NCBI GenBank assembly: GCA_031308135.1
Contig: JAHLJT010000631.1
Span: 2,085,371-2,149,370, forward strand
Direction of reading: 5' to 3'
DNA: 64,000 nucleotides
From: Acheta domesticus
Lineage: Eukaryota > Arthropoda > Insecta > Orthoptera > Gryllidae
The notes under the pieces were generated by a model that ran no database searches, was not told the origin of the DNA, and saw nothing but the letters and a program-made list of their open reading frames with translations. Made by a program: the position numbers and the translations under genes. This document shows, in pieces, positions 43,530-55,466 of the stretch (the stretch's first letter is position 1; every line of letters starts with the position of its first letter).

Positions 43530-45299
43530 TTCAGACGTAACGACTGTTCGCAAGCGCACAAGGACGCTGTCTCTGTCAGTGCCTGCGTCTGCACATTCAA
43601 AGCACAGCCGCTCGCCGAACGCAGCCATTTTGGCAACTTCGTGTGAACGGACAGTTTCCTGTGATTTGTGTGAGTGTGATTAGATTCGTAAAGCCCGGGT
43701 GTTTCTTAATTTCAGTGGAATTGAATTCACAATTGCGGCTATTTTCTGCGGAGAACGGAAGGAGGTGACGATTTCATTTACAAATAAATGCACCTGATTT
43801 ATTGTTAATTTTAATAATAAATAATATATTTATTTATGAATTTAAACAATGACCACTGAAGTGGATATCAAAAGGCTTAGAAGTAAAATCAATACGCAAA
43901 ATATGTAAGTACTCGTACATTGTATTTCTCAATCGTAAAAATTCGTTAAATGCAAGCCCGAACATGTATGTGCACCTACATTTCCCAAACCTTCCCCACT
44001 GTCGAGTTGCGAGTCCAGTAGCAATGTGGAGCCAGGATTTATTGTCGGACTCGACTACGTTGATCCCTCGGTTATGACTCGTGAACAACCTCCGTTCGAA
44101 GGGAGGCGCCGTGACTAATGTATGCGGACTTATTAAAGAACTAAGCGTTACCTCCTTTCCTACAACTGTTTCTTTGCTTGGGAAACTCGTAAGAAACCTG
44201 TTCCGAAACGTTATGAATAACTGCAAATGCAACTTACAAGAAAACATAGGTTTCATTAGTTCTTTTGGGCTTTTCTGTAGTTTATTTGTTCAACTTAAAT
44301 TGACCACCAAAGGCATACTGATAATTTCCCATTCTCCTCCATCTGGAAATGAATACAATGATTTAAGAAATTAAACAGTTAAACAAAGCTTCGGCAGAAT
44401 GATTTAAATACCAGTAATTGGATTTAAATATACAGGTCTTTTTAATTTAGAAAATACAAAATCATTAAAAACAAATTAATTTTGTTCTCAAGAAGCGAAG
44501 TTAAGAAAATTTTGAAAAGCACTTTGCAGTTTTCGAGGAATACATGTTTTGTTCAGGTTTGTTCTTCCAGAAATACGAATTGAACAAAAAAACGCATTCC
44601 TGTTGAGAAATAAAATATACAATTGCTCAGAATTTAAAAGTGACTTTGTTATGTATTTGTGTTTCATTCCAGAATTATTTATTCAGAAGTAAATTTACGA
44701 TACCTCGTTTACAATTGTATTTGTTCTTTAATTATTTTATTTTCCCAACAAATATGTGTAGTTAAAATTAAGAACTTCGATTTTCTTTTAGTAATTAGAA
44801 GTATCCCAAACTTTTTCACATTTGTATTTTATTAACCATTGTAAATGTATACGTATCATTTGCACACATATGTTGAAATTAGAAATTCTTACGCGGGATA
44901 GTGTTACAGAATCAACATTGTGAGGAGTACTTCAGGAACATGCTGGTCGAGTTATTACATGCCGATCTGATTTGATAATTTTGTCAGTAATAAGTAATCA
45001 GTTTGTGACGTATGGGGAGAAGTACAGTGTGTACATTTTCTTCATCTCCAAATCTCTTCCTCATCCTTTTGCTATACATTCTCGTAGTTGTATGATGAAT
45101 AACTTCCTACAAAAAAAGGGATAGAAACATTTGAAAATTAGAAAATTTCACTCCCGAGTTACAAAAAAAATTATTAGCATTGGTAAACGAACTACAGATT
45201 TGATTTTGTAGCCCTGCTAACAAAGTAGCAACCCAAATCTCCGGCTCTACTACTATCACAACTAACAAAAGGAGAGCTGAATAGTAAATCTACATTTAC
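43530..45299. other. Spacer, nothing recognised
   Basis: AT-rich. Open frames at 43834-44374 overlap on both strands and show no domain or splice support. Confidence 0.35.
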
Positions 45300-45420
45300 G
45301 TCCACAAACAATACTAGAGGCCATCTGAGTATTTGCCTAACGTATCAGAGACCGGACGAAAACCCTAGCCGAGATGGAGATCATTGGCTCAGAAGCTAGA
45401 GTACATCACTTGTTACAGGG
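45300..45420 (-). mobile_element. 3'-end fragment of a LINE (same family as 29945-31165)
   Basis: Inversely it carries CTCCATCTCGGCTAGG and TTTTCGTCCGG, with a preceding GTAACAAGTGATGTAC. These line up with the 3' end of the broken LINE near 31100-31190. Confidence 0.55.
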
Positions 45421-45984
45421 GTATTTACATTTTTTAAACTTATTTGCATAGTATATGATTGTTAAAATATGAGTAAATATTATTTTTCTTTTAGATGGTT
45501 AGTCTTTAATGGTATAGTTACAGTTATGCGTAAGAAAAAAATTTACTTGTCCCTTAAACGTGGATGTTGATTTTAATTGATTAGTGACATCTGACAATGT
45601 ATTGCAAAAACGTACAGAATATATTATACTCGGTTTCTTGTAAATGCCGATTAGAAGGCTTATTGACCAACGTCTCGATCATCTTTCTGCGGTTTACTTC
45701 AAATCATTTGGAGAAGGGAAGGGAAGTAAAGCCGGGTGTCCCATGTTAGTAGATTTACTGCATGTAAAAGATCCTCAAGCCTAAATGACGCCTTTGAGCA
45801 AAATTCAAAATCGCCTGTTTCGTCGTCCATGGAATACCTTCTTTCTCGGCTAGTTGGTGAAAGGAGCGTAGCAAAATTTGCGTGGTCAGACGGAAGAGCA
45901 GGCCTCATGGCCTGAGTTTCGCCAAGTAATATAAGGCAATTCAATTCAATTCACTCATACGACCAAGACCACACATGGATGGCA

Positions 45985-47850
45985 GAGAAAGCCTACGGCT
46001 TCACACTCCTGTCCTCACGCCTGAAACGCGAACCCTGGGGCACGGAGTAATTACCCGAATGACGCACGTTCCTCCCTCTCTGCACGGTTTTTGCACTCCT
46101 GCGACCGTCGTCTGTTTCTTTTACAGGTGGTCTCTGACCCGTCTCCTTTTTGTGCCCTTACAAAGACGCTGGGCCTTTCCCATCGACGCGTCATCGTGGC
46201 AATAATTCCACAGTCACGTGCCAATACGTATCATGTTTTGCTTAGGTTATTCGGACAAGCTACAGACCACAAATCTACCAGACGTGTTGAGGATTTAGTT
46301 ATATTGTTATTAACATGAAAAGAGATTTGTGTTGAGAGTAATGAACAAGATATTTAATCCTTCCGTTTATTTTTTTTAAATATTGTGAATGATTTTTCTG
46401 GAAAATAAAATTGCACGTTGATCAACTGGCATATTTTGAATAACCGTCAGAAATAAATGTTTTTTAGTAATTCCTAAATACTCGTAGTTCGACAATGTTC
46501 GTCAGGAAATAAACAGCACTCTCACAACATTTGGGCGCGCGTACCTCCATGATAAAATACAATTTTTTAACAGCACGCATTTTTAAGGAAAATAACTCTT
46601 AATCTTGCAGTTAGTGGAACACATTAGCAGAACATGATAGCCTTCTACACAACAAATGCTCTTCCGTAACTTTATTACAATTTGTCAAAAATATTTTGTT
46701 AGCTTAAAAGTTAGCTGTTAAAGAGCTTAGTTGAATTAGCAATGCTGACTACGGTGACAAGCAACAACCGACCGACTCTACTGGGGTTTCGCAGTGTTAA
46801 TTGCATATTATCCTAAATGAGTTCCACTGTGTTGGAATGAACTTGGACCTTCCCCAGGAAGGAAACGGAGCCACAGCCTGCAGCGGCTGCCTTGGGCGTT
46901 CGGTGATTGTCCGAATGACGTAGTGCGCACAGTCGCGGGGCCCGTTCTTTGCTTTTTCCGTCATTTGTGTTGACCTCCGTGTGTCGGGCCACGTCCGAAC
47001 ATCACTCGCCTCCTAAGCCCTTTTCGAACACTTGCGGTGAACCCTTAGACGTACTGAATTATCGATTCATCCCACTAAATTAACTTTCAAGTTCATATAT
47101 TTCATAAAATCTTACAAATTAAATATAATATATACCCTAAAAACGCAGTACATCCTCGGACCGACTGTTTCTTTGAGTCTAACCGCTGTCTGTTTTGGAA
47201 GTGTAAATTATAAGTCATTCTCACATTTTATAACTTTACAAATAACCTGTGAAATGAAGTTCCTACCAGTTATAATACCATACCAGTGCTAACCGTATCT
47301 CAATAAATGTACGTATTAAATCACGTAATGCTAATATTAACGTACGCCAGCATACTTAGAATAGCCTTAGATTCCAATTTGCTTCTGATATGTTTGCTTA
47401 GTTACCAATAATGTAAAAGAATAATATTCGATGACCAGCAATGTTATATTATTTCACAATCTTCGAAAAATCTTTTTGATTTGACCGAGATCAGATTATT
47501 GTGGCCGCTCTAGCAATCTACTTTTATTAATCGTTTTGCAAAAATACTGATATAACCTCTGCCTCCTCAAACGCAGCGAATGTCTTTCTCAAGCAAAACA
47601 TTCGTACCCAATGCGAACCCGCAGTGCATGTAGAGAACGTTGTCTCCTTTCCCAGAAGCGATGAATTAATTACCTGACTGACGCAGGCACCGCCTCCGCT
47701 GTGCAAGTTCTTTGCTTCTTCCGTGACCTGCGAGGAACCTCTGCGTCCTAGTGTGTGTCGTTCGCTGTGCCCCAAACTCCTTTTTGTACCCCTCGCGCCG
47801 TGACCTTTTGATGTTTTTCCTGTACGGGACGCGGACCTACTACGTAGCCA
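45985..47850. repeat. Three diverged, dispersed copies of a GC-richer block
   Basis: Blocks at about 46040-46140, 46895-47000 and 47660-47770 share an (A)TGACGcA motif followed by a TTCTTTGCTT(C/T)TTCCGT-like segment (weaker in the first). The last two also share CCTC.G.GT. They lie 750-900 bases apart in the same orientation, inside AT-rich DNA. I do not recognise the family; they could be fossil exons, promoter copies or an old element. Confidence 0.45.
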
Positions 47851-47859
47851 GGACAACCA

Positions 47860-49350
47860 ATTTCCGCGTAAGAAACGACAGCTTCAGCCTGTTGATACCT
47901 GAAGGTGTAACGGCGAGACAATCGGAAACAAGAACCCGGTGTGTGTGCTTATGACACTCTGTCCTTCATCTTGCAAGCACATCTATTAAGGAATTTCCGA
48001 TTCTATGGACGTTTTCCGGGGAATTTCTTTTCCTGGTATTTTAATAGTTTGCTTAATTGTAGTCTGAGTCAGATGAGGGTAATGTCTGCAACTTTTCTTA
48101 TTCAACAAAAGAATTGACAGCATTTTTGGAAGCAGCGTTTTTCATGTGCTAATTTGGTAAAAATCTGCGCTGTCGTCTTAGAGTGACAATGTAAAGATGT
48201 CCATCAGAATTAGAAAAATAAATGAAACAAGGATAGTCATAATAGATATATTTGCGAGAGATTGAACCTGCTTTAAAATCATGAGATATCCTGCAACAAT
48301 TGATTTGGAAATCGAACTGGGGGTGTTTAATTTTGAAATATCAACATGACTGTAATTCCATATTCAGTTTCGTCCCACAAAACATTATATTGGTGAAATA
48401 GTCTTCTCAACACTGGCGATATTGTGTATGTAGCAAGGTCACAAAAGATGCTTGTAACAACGTATCTTTCACAAAGTAAGATGTTAAAAGATTACTTTGG
48501 CGCGACTTGTGCGAAATATATTCTGAATTTTGATGACTGGAAAATAATTTAGTAAGTTTTGGTATCTTCGCTTGTTTTTATAATATACATTTCTATCTGT
48601 TTATTGAAGTAATTGATCCATAAATAATACTCTGAATCCAAAAGTTACCCAGCCTACCAAGGATGAACGGAAATAAACTGGATAGTGCAGACATTGTGGA
48701 TTCGTGGTGAAATGACCAGAACTGTAGTGCCTGTCTCGCTAGTTATCCATTTCAGGGTACCATAGTTTAAAGTCCAATCGTTCCATGTAGAATGTTTGGT
48801 GGAGCAAAATGTTCATATCAGATTTTCCTGATTTTCTCCCGTTTCTACTGCTTCTTACACCACCTTCTCTCTTACTCATGCACAGTTATCACATCATCGG
48901 TCCTTCAGACATCGTAACTCAACGAGTCTACACAGTTTGGATACCCCTGCTGCAGTGTATGGAGGAAAAGTCAAAGTCGCTTATGAGGATTTAAACCGAG
49001 CGAACAGTATGTTTAATATCCAACATCGATGCTTGGCATGGAAATACTTGCGTTAACACACATCCTAATACAAAGAAATCTTTCACTGTCGGTTATCAAG
49101 TTGGATCAGCCATAATGAGCTTCGTAATTCCAATATCTGAAAATAAATCTGTCATCAAATTGAATATCAGCGACCTTAATGACCAAAACAAAAAATACGA
49201 GGCGGTAAATGAATCCAAAATCATTTGAGGTTTTGATCTTTGCTCTCAACGCGCGACGATTGCGATCTGGCTGCGAAACAAAAGACATCGTTTCATCATC
49301 CTCAATTTGTCTTGGAAGGTTTTTTATCACAACAAAACTCTAGAATATAA
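47860..49350. other. Spacer, nothing recognised
   Basis: AT-rich, with only short unsupported frames (for example 61 codons at 48809). Confidence 0.35.
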
Positions 49351-49619
49351 TCAGGGTTGGGCAAAATACTTCGTAAATAAGTATTTAAATAAATATACTC
49401 AAAATACATTAGGTTTTGATTTGCTAAATACGTACGTACGAAAAAATACTTCAAATACTCAAAATACAGTAAATACAATAATTATGTATAACTTTTTTAT
49501 TGCAACAATATATTTTAATTATCAATTACAATAAATTAGTATTTGACAGGCATACATTTCTGAACAATTACAAACTGTAATATAGTGTAAAAACACTTTC
49601 AAATATAAAACGATATAAA

Positions 49620-49896
49620 CGTGCTGTGGCGCAGTAGCCTCTGACGAAACCTGAGCTTACCAGCGGCGTCCCGTCTTTGCGGCCATGGATTGCGGGGTAC
49701 GTGTGGTTAGCACATAGATATCCCTACGCCGTATTCTAATCTTCTCTACCTGAGAAGTGAGTTGTATGTTTGTCACACATACACTGGGACATTACGAGGA
49801 AATCGCACACTATAAACTTGCCCGACTGGGAATCGATCCCCGGCGTCGCGTTGAGCAAAGCAAGCACGCTGACCAATGAGCTACCCTTGCGGGCCA
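49620..49896 (-). mobile_element. tRNA-derived SINE (inverted)
   Basis: On the - strand the head GGGTAGCTCATTGGTCAGCG (A-box) and GGGGATCGATTCCCAGTCGG (B-box) are clear. The body continues to a GCTACTGCGCCACAGCACG end. Confidence 0.65.
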
Positions 49897-50404
49897 TATG
49901 AGTAAATATATATTTATATTTGTATTCATTGAACTCAAATAAGTAGTAAATCCTTCTAAAATGACTAATTTTTCAAACAAATCATCAGGCAATAAACCTC
50001 TGGTTGGGGAATCTATAAAACCCGCAAAGGAAAACTATCGTTCAACTAATGCGGATGAACATAAACTAGTGTTATAACTAATAAACGCTTTTTTATTTGA
50101 AGAATAATTGTCCAACATTTTTAATGGTTTAGACTTGCTGAATTTGAATTCTCTTCAAATTTAAATAACTTAAAGAAGCTTTTCTTTTTCTTTCGCGGAG
50201 GTTCATTCACTAGCAAAATCAAATAAAAATAAACTATCCTCGTTATCTTCTTCTTGTTAATTTGAATTTTAAAGAATGTTAAGTATTTGTTTTTTAAATA
50301 CACCTATTTTAGGTATTTAAATACATCTCCAAAATACATGCCCAAAGAATCAAAAACACAGTTTTTCAAATACAAAATGTATTCAAAACACTATTTCAAA
50401 TACA

Positions 50405-50600
50405 AGTACAGTAAATCCGTCGTTCGCACGAACTCGCTTAACACGAATTTCGCCGTAACACGAACAAAACTTGGGTCTCGGTAAGGGATTACGGTAAAAC
50501 GGACTTTTGTAATATTCGGATAACACGAGTTTTTATAACATGAACTCGATTATTTCGGTCCCTTGAAATTCGTGTTAACCCGCTAGCGCTCATTTCTGGT
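50405..50600. mobile_element. pogo/Tigger-like fragment
   Basis: ACAGTAAATCCGTCGTTCGC is followed by repeated 'aacacgaa' words and a CCGTAACACGAACAAAACTT stretch. The right side carries ACTCGATTATTTCGGTCCCT and TTCGTGTTAACCCGC. The word structure resembles pogo-type ends like those of the 16533-21255 element; borders are uncertain. Confidence 0.4.
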
Positions 50601-50705
50601 CAACTCAAATTAGCTTCTTTTGCAATACTTTGTGAATTTTATTTCTCCAGTTGACGTAGACATCCTAAACCAAACATTAAACATTTTTTTTTTCATTCTT
50701 GAATG

Positions 50706-50820
50706 CCAGATGTTGATTTAACCGTGATCGCCAAGCCATTGTACACTCCTGGCCAGGGTGTACACATGACTTGGGTCGGTTCGAATCTTCATCTAAAACC
50801 GTGCTATAGAAAAAAAAACA
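50706..50820 (+). mobile_element. Short SINE with A-rich tail
   Basis: A tRNA-like head ACCGTGATCGCCAAGCC, a B-box GGTTCGAATC and a tail ATAGAAAAAAAAACA are present. Confidence 0.55.
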
Positions 50821-51480
50821 CGATCATTTAATGAAGATTTACTATATTTAAATTCTGCCCAACCCTGATGATTATCATCATCACCATCCTCACCTTCATT
50901 ATCATTAACCTCAACATGAACGCCCATGACTACCACGTTGAGAATTTGGCTCCGATACCACCCATTGTGTCGCTCACCCGCATTTCGCTCCATAGAATAA
51001 GCAGCATAAAACGATGTAAGATCCGGTTCGTAACCGATGCCCGAATGTGAGTTAACACGTGAATAGGAAGAGAATCTTTCGAGTGGATACTTTTATTTCA
51101 GTTATATTTTCAATCCAATTACAGGCAAGAGCCTTATAAACGATAAAGTAAATATTAAAACTCACTAAAAATAATATTTAATTCATGTATCGCTTGCTTC
51201 TAGAAATTGCGTCGTTTATGTCTCTTAATTATTATTTTCTTCAGCAGAATGAAATTCCCTGAAAGCTACTGATTACAGTCACTTAGATTAAAGGAAGAAC
51301 GCATAAATCAGGGGAAAAAATGAGAAGTTCATTTTTGCAGAAGCGATAGGTGATGGAAAGAACCAAAGGCTCAAATATTTCCAAAGAACGGACTCTGTTC
51401 GTTTGCTACATCATACACAATATTAGAATATCAGCCCACCGGAAAAATCCAGCTCACCAGAAGACTGCTTCACTGATGAC

Positions 51481-51519
51481 TAGGGCCCGGATAATTATGT
51501 ACTAAAAATTGTGAAAATA

Positions 51520-51574
<55 letters not shown>

Positions 51575-52508
51575 TGTAATATATAGAAATATGTACTCAA
51601 AAGTATGAAATATGTAACATTAAGTATCATTACATCAATTATTTTTCATTAAAATACCTTTATCTTAGTATATATATATTATAATATATATTATATTATA
51701 ATATATATTATAATATATAATAATATTATAATATATATAATATATATTATAATATATAATAATATTATAATATATATTATATTATATATATATATTGTTC
51801 TGTGTACTTAACATAAAGACCAGAATTAAACATTATAGTTCTCATAATCCTATTATTTACAATGATCTCCGTATCAATAAGAAACATATATCGTCTCCGA
51901 TATTATTTCAATAGTATACCTTCTCTTTGCGGCTCTAAACCGCAACCAGTCTTTATAAATGAGGTCTCTAAGAAAGAGAATTTCACGGAGACGTGACGAA
52001 TTGCATTTTGACTTTAAAAATATGAAGGATTTGTTTAAAAACGCATTTAAATATTCATGTCAAATACTTTCTATTTTTCTCCGTGTTTTGTGAATCCAGT
52101 GTGACGGAATTGTCCCCTCGCAGCACTGCACTAATAGCAATAATTGTTTCGAATCCTATTTTTTCCCCAGAACGGAAGACCTCTTTTTCTTCACTTGATC
52201 CCCCTATTGACCCTCGAATGATAAATTAACAGTTTTTAAAGAAGCGACTGCTGATTGGGTAATTTCAAAGCTACCAGAAAGTTTCAGGGAAGATATTTAT
52301 AAAAACAGAATTCATTTTTTTAAATGTAGCATAATGGAAAAATTCAGTAATATGTAAAATATGTTCGTTTGTGTAAAATATGTAAATATATGTACTAAAA
52401 ACTCGACGTTTGTGGCCACTAACCGATATGAAACGTGAATATATCGTTGATTCGACTTGATAGAGTTACCTTAGGAAAATATGTAATTACATAATTATCC
52501 GGGCCCTA
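51481..52508. mobile_element. Non-autonomous hAT-like element with perfect 8-bp target duplication
   Basis: The termini TAGGGCCCGGATAATTATGTA and the inverse at the right are near-perfect. The octamer CTGATGAC flanks both sides (51473-51480 and 52509-52516). The interior is AT-rich with 'aatatgtaa' words and large TA microsatellites (51533-51570, 51670-51800), like the element at 2216-2889. No transposase. Confidence 0.88.
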
Positions 52509-52516
52509 CTGATGAC

Positions 52517-53692
52517 ACAACAGGCTACCAGGATTAGACCATGTCGATGATAATGATATCCATTTCTACGTAATTTTGAAAGTTGTTAATCTTATTGTTC
52601 TAGCTAATGGCTAAAGAAGGGTTTTTCACATTTGGGGAAGTTCCCAAACGACGTTTTTTGAGTCTGCTCAAGTGATGTGTTCCTACTTAGGTTCTAATTT
52701 TTGTCTCGTAATGTTTTTTGACTTGACTTCAGAGCATGAGACAATGATAGAGTGGAATCTACTTCTCATTGTCCTCGTAAATTACGTGCATGCGTAAAAA
52801 AATGCTCATGAATATTTAATCTCTGCAAGTCATCAAATGGTGAACTTCCACGCTCGGATGTTTTTTAGGACTAGGAATTCATGATTAGATGAACTTCAAC
52901 TTGAACAAGAGGTTCTACGTAGCTGGTTTCATCATGGGAAACTCCAAGAACTGTGTAGTTACGTTGGCTCCAGAAAGCTTGTTACTATGTTCACCTCTTG
53001 GCAAACAACCTCAAATGTTTTGGAAGAAAAGTACGGGGGAGATTTTATGGTTAGTAGTTTATGGGTGTTTTCCTATTGGTGATTTGCAAACCTTAAGAGT
53101 ACGCAGAATCAATGTATGTTAATCGCAGTAATCCTACTTTAAATTTACGCATGGTTAATAAGTCTATAGCGTAATATCCTATCTTTATCACCAAACACAA
53201 GACAGTCAACAAAAAAACTGACATTGATAAACTCAGCAGAACTTATGTTAATCTAATCAGATAATTCTTGCTTGCACAGCTCATCTTCACTCATTTTCAT
53301 TGTAAGTTATACATCATCAGATTACATCTTGGGTGTGGGAGATTCCATGATCCATGGACCTTTCTGTTTCTGTATATCGGGTTAGCTCCTTACTGATTAC
53401 ACATATTCCAAATCTTCTTGTTTCCTTGATATTGCTTCCCATTCCATCATAACTAATGGGTTTGCAATTTCTGATGGGTCACGATCACCTTCACACAATA
53501 CTTTCTAACAATACAATAAAATTCAAATATAACAAGCAAATAATTAAAGCAAAAAACAATTTTGTGTTGCTTGACCAGTTTAAGTGATGGAATCTAGTAT
53601 GGATGCCCCTTGCATATACAATATATGTATAATAAAAAAAATAAAAAAATATATATATATATTTAAAAAGAGAGAAATATATATATATATAT
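52517..53692. other. Spacer, nothing recognised
   Basis: AT-rich and ending in TA/A-rich simple sequence (53620-53692), into which the LTR retrotransposon inserted. A 77-codon frame at 52889 has no recognisable domain. Confidence 0.35.
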
Positions 53693-55178
53693 TGTAGTGA
53701 TACCGAATAAATTCAAGTTTATTCTGCCGCAAAATAACTCCACGCAGGCGGCGACGCGAGAGATGCGAGGCGCCACGGAGGCGACCCGAGGGCCAGGCGA
53801 GGCGCCACGGTGTCGGCACCCTTCGCTCCCTAATTTGTCACGGACACGTGTGCCCCAACTCTGGGTGGCCGCTCCGCACACGACCCCTTCAGTATTTTTC
53901 CACGACGCCTGGAACTCTTCCGTCAACCTCCCTAGAGATTCCTAGCCCCTCACACCCCCCCGGTCGTTAATAACTGCCCCTTTTCGACGCAAAATTAAAG
54001 CGAGAGGGAGCGATAACCAGCCCCTCTCTCACTCTTTTCTCGGCCTCGAAAACATCCTCTGATTGGGCAGAAAATATCTAATGCGCAGTACCCTTTCGCC
54101 AATAGCAGCCAGAATTCGGGTTTGTTCTAGAATATTCCAGAGTCACAGGGATAATTTTGGTGGGGGGAACGAGGTTTCCTAAAACTTGGAGCGACGAGAC
54201 ACAAAAGAGAAGCTTGGGAGCCGTGTTCAGAATCGGACGCAAGTGGCGGCCGCAGGGGGGGAACCTGTTATATTCTGTTGTGGCGTTCGGTTCGATGGAC
54301 TTAAAAAAAATTATTAAGTTTCTTGTAGAGTTTGGGTACAAGACTTCTGTGACGAACGCAGGCCGCAGAACAGTATTATGAACATTTGACAGCAATTCGT
54401 ATTATATTACGTCCGATTTACGTGCGAACTCGAGACTCTCTTTTCCTTTGTGAATTTGTGCGATAATTCACGGGCTCATTAGTATCAAAGTATTGTGAGA
54501 TCGACCGGGAATGAACCGACCGTGTCAGTGAATGAACTGTGCTGACCCATTCACCGCAGCGAGCAGACGGCGCTTTTGTGTTCCGGCCGCCTTGGCCGCT
54601 ACCCTCGCAAGTACCTGATCTGACCTACATTTTCCGAGCGGCGCCCCTCGCCCGCCACGAACCTCGCCAGCCGAACTGCCAGCTGACCTGAGGTCGTTCA
54701 ACTTCAGTGGGTGGCACAGGCCGCCTAACAGAGGTATTTTCTGTTTGAGTGTCTTATGTCGTACACGCGATCGAGAGGTGTGAACAGTACATCAGACAAT
54801 CAGTGTTGACTTCCTCTCGACCGGGCGACGAAGAGGAGTTCCCGGCCGCGCATGGCCGTCAAGCGGGAATTCGCGCGCGAAGAAGAGTTTCATCTGATTG
54901 TAATCACTTTGTAATTTTTTGTTCTCTTATGTGCATGACATTTCATTTTTTTGTTTTATTTCGATTTGGGGGCATGCTCGCCAGAGTTATCATCACCAGA
55001 CCATTAGCGTTTTCTTTTGTTAATGAATAAATTCAACTTGTTCTAAATTCACATGTTTGACTTCTCATTCAACCTAGGCCACCGGCTTCCTCCATCTCCG
55101 CCGTTTCAGGTAATCTGTCGACTGAGCGGGCCGGCTACCCGTCTGAGGCGCCCAACCGAAGACGAGAGGGTAGTTGCA
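53693..55178 (+). repeat. 5' LTR
   Basis: Starts TGTAGTGATACCGAATAAAT and ends GGGTAGTTGCA. GC-rich in its first 700 bases. AATAAA words occur near the start (about 53706) and near 55026. Frames in it (for example 54078-54395 on the -) are repeated identically in the 3' LTR and are not treated as genes. Confidence 0.93.
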
Positions 55179-55180
55179 AT

Positions 55181-55198
55181 TGGCTTTCCCACCGTGGG
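55181..55198 (+). promoter_or_regulatory. Candidate primer-binding site
   Basis: TGG follows the 5' LTR after two bases, as expected for pairing with a tRNA 3' end (..CCA). I could not assign the tRNA. Confidence 0.45.
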
Positions 55199-55466
55199 GC
55201 TCGATTAACGCGAAATAATCGTAATTTTCATTTTTTAATATCCCAGATAAGCGCCCTGAGATTTCTCTGCCTAAATTATTAAATTGTTTAAATTATTAAG
55301 ATGATGGATGGAAGCACGGTGTAGAGAAGTTAATAACTTATGGTCTGTTGAGGATGTCATTTTGTACTGTGTTTTCCTTGTAAGTGTCATTGTCTTGTGT
55401 TGTGTTGTGTTGTGTGAATACCGTGTGCGCGTACTAAAACAAGTGAAACCGCGTAACATTGTAAAA

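Larger units (their letters stand above)
49353..50867. mobile_element. hAT-like composite element, CAGGGTTGGGCA ends
   Basis: CAGGGTTGGGCAAAATACTTC at the left and, inversely, CAGGGTTGGGCAGAATTTAAA at the right form hAT-style termini. Subterminal AAATACT/AGTATTT words abound at both ends. No exact 8-bp duplication is seen, so the borders are tentative. At least two SINEs and a pogo-like piece sit inside. Confidence 0.55.

Noticed and set aside
43274..43683. Frames of 96-120 codons on both strands around 43.4 kb
   Set aside because: Mirror frames created by the long inverted repeat.
54078..55030. Frames of 74-105 codons in the 5' LTR, repeated identically at 59095-60047 in the 3' LTR
   Set aside because: They lie within LTRs, on both strands, with no domain; the identical repetition reflects LTR identity.
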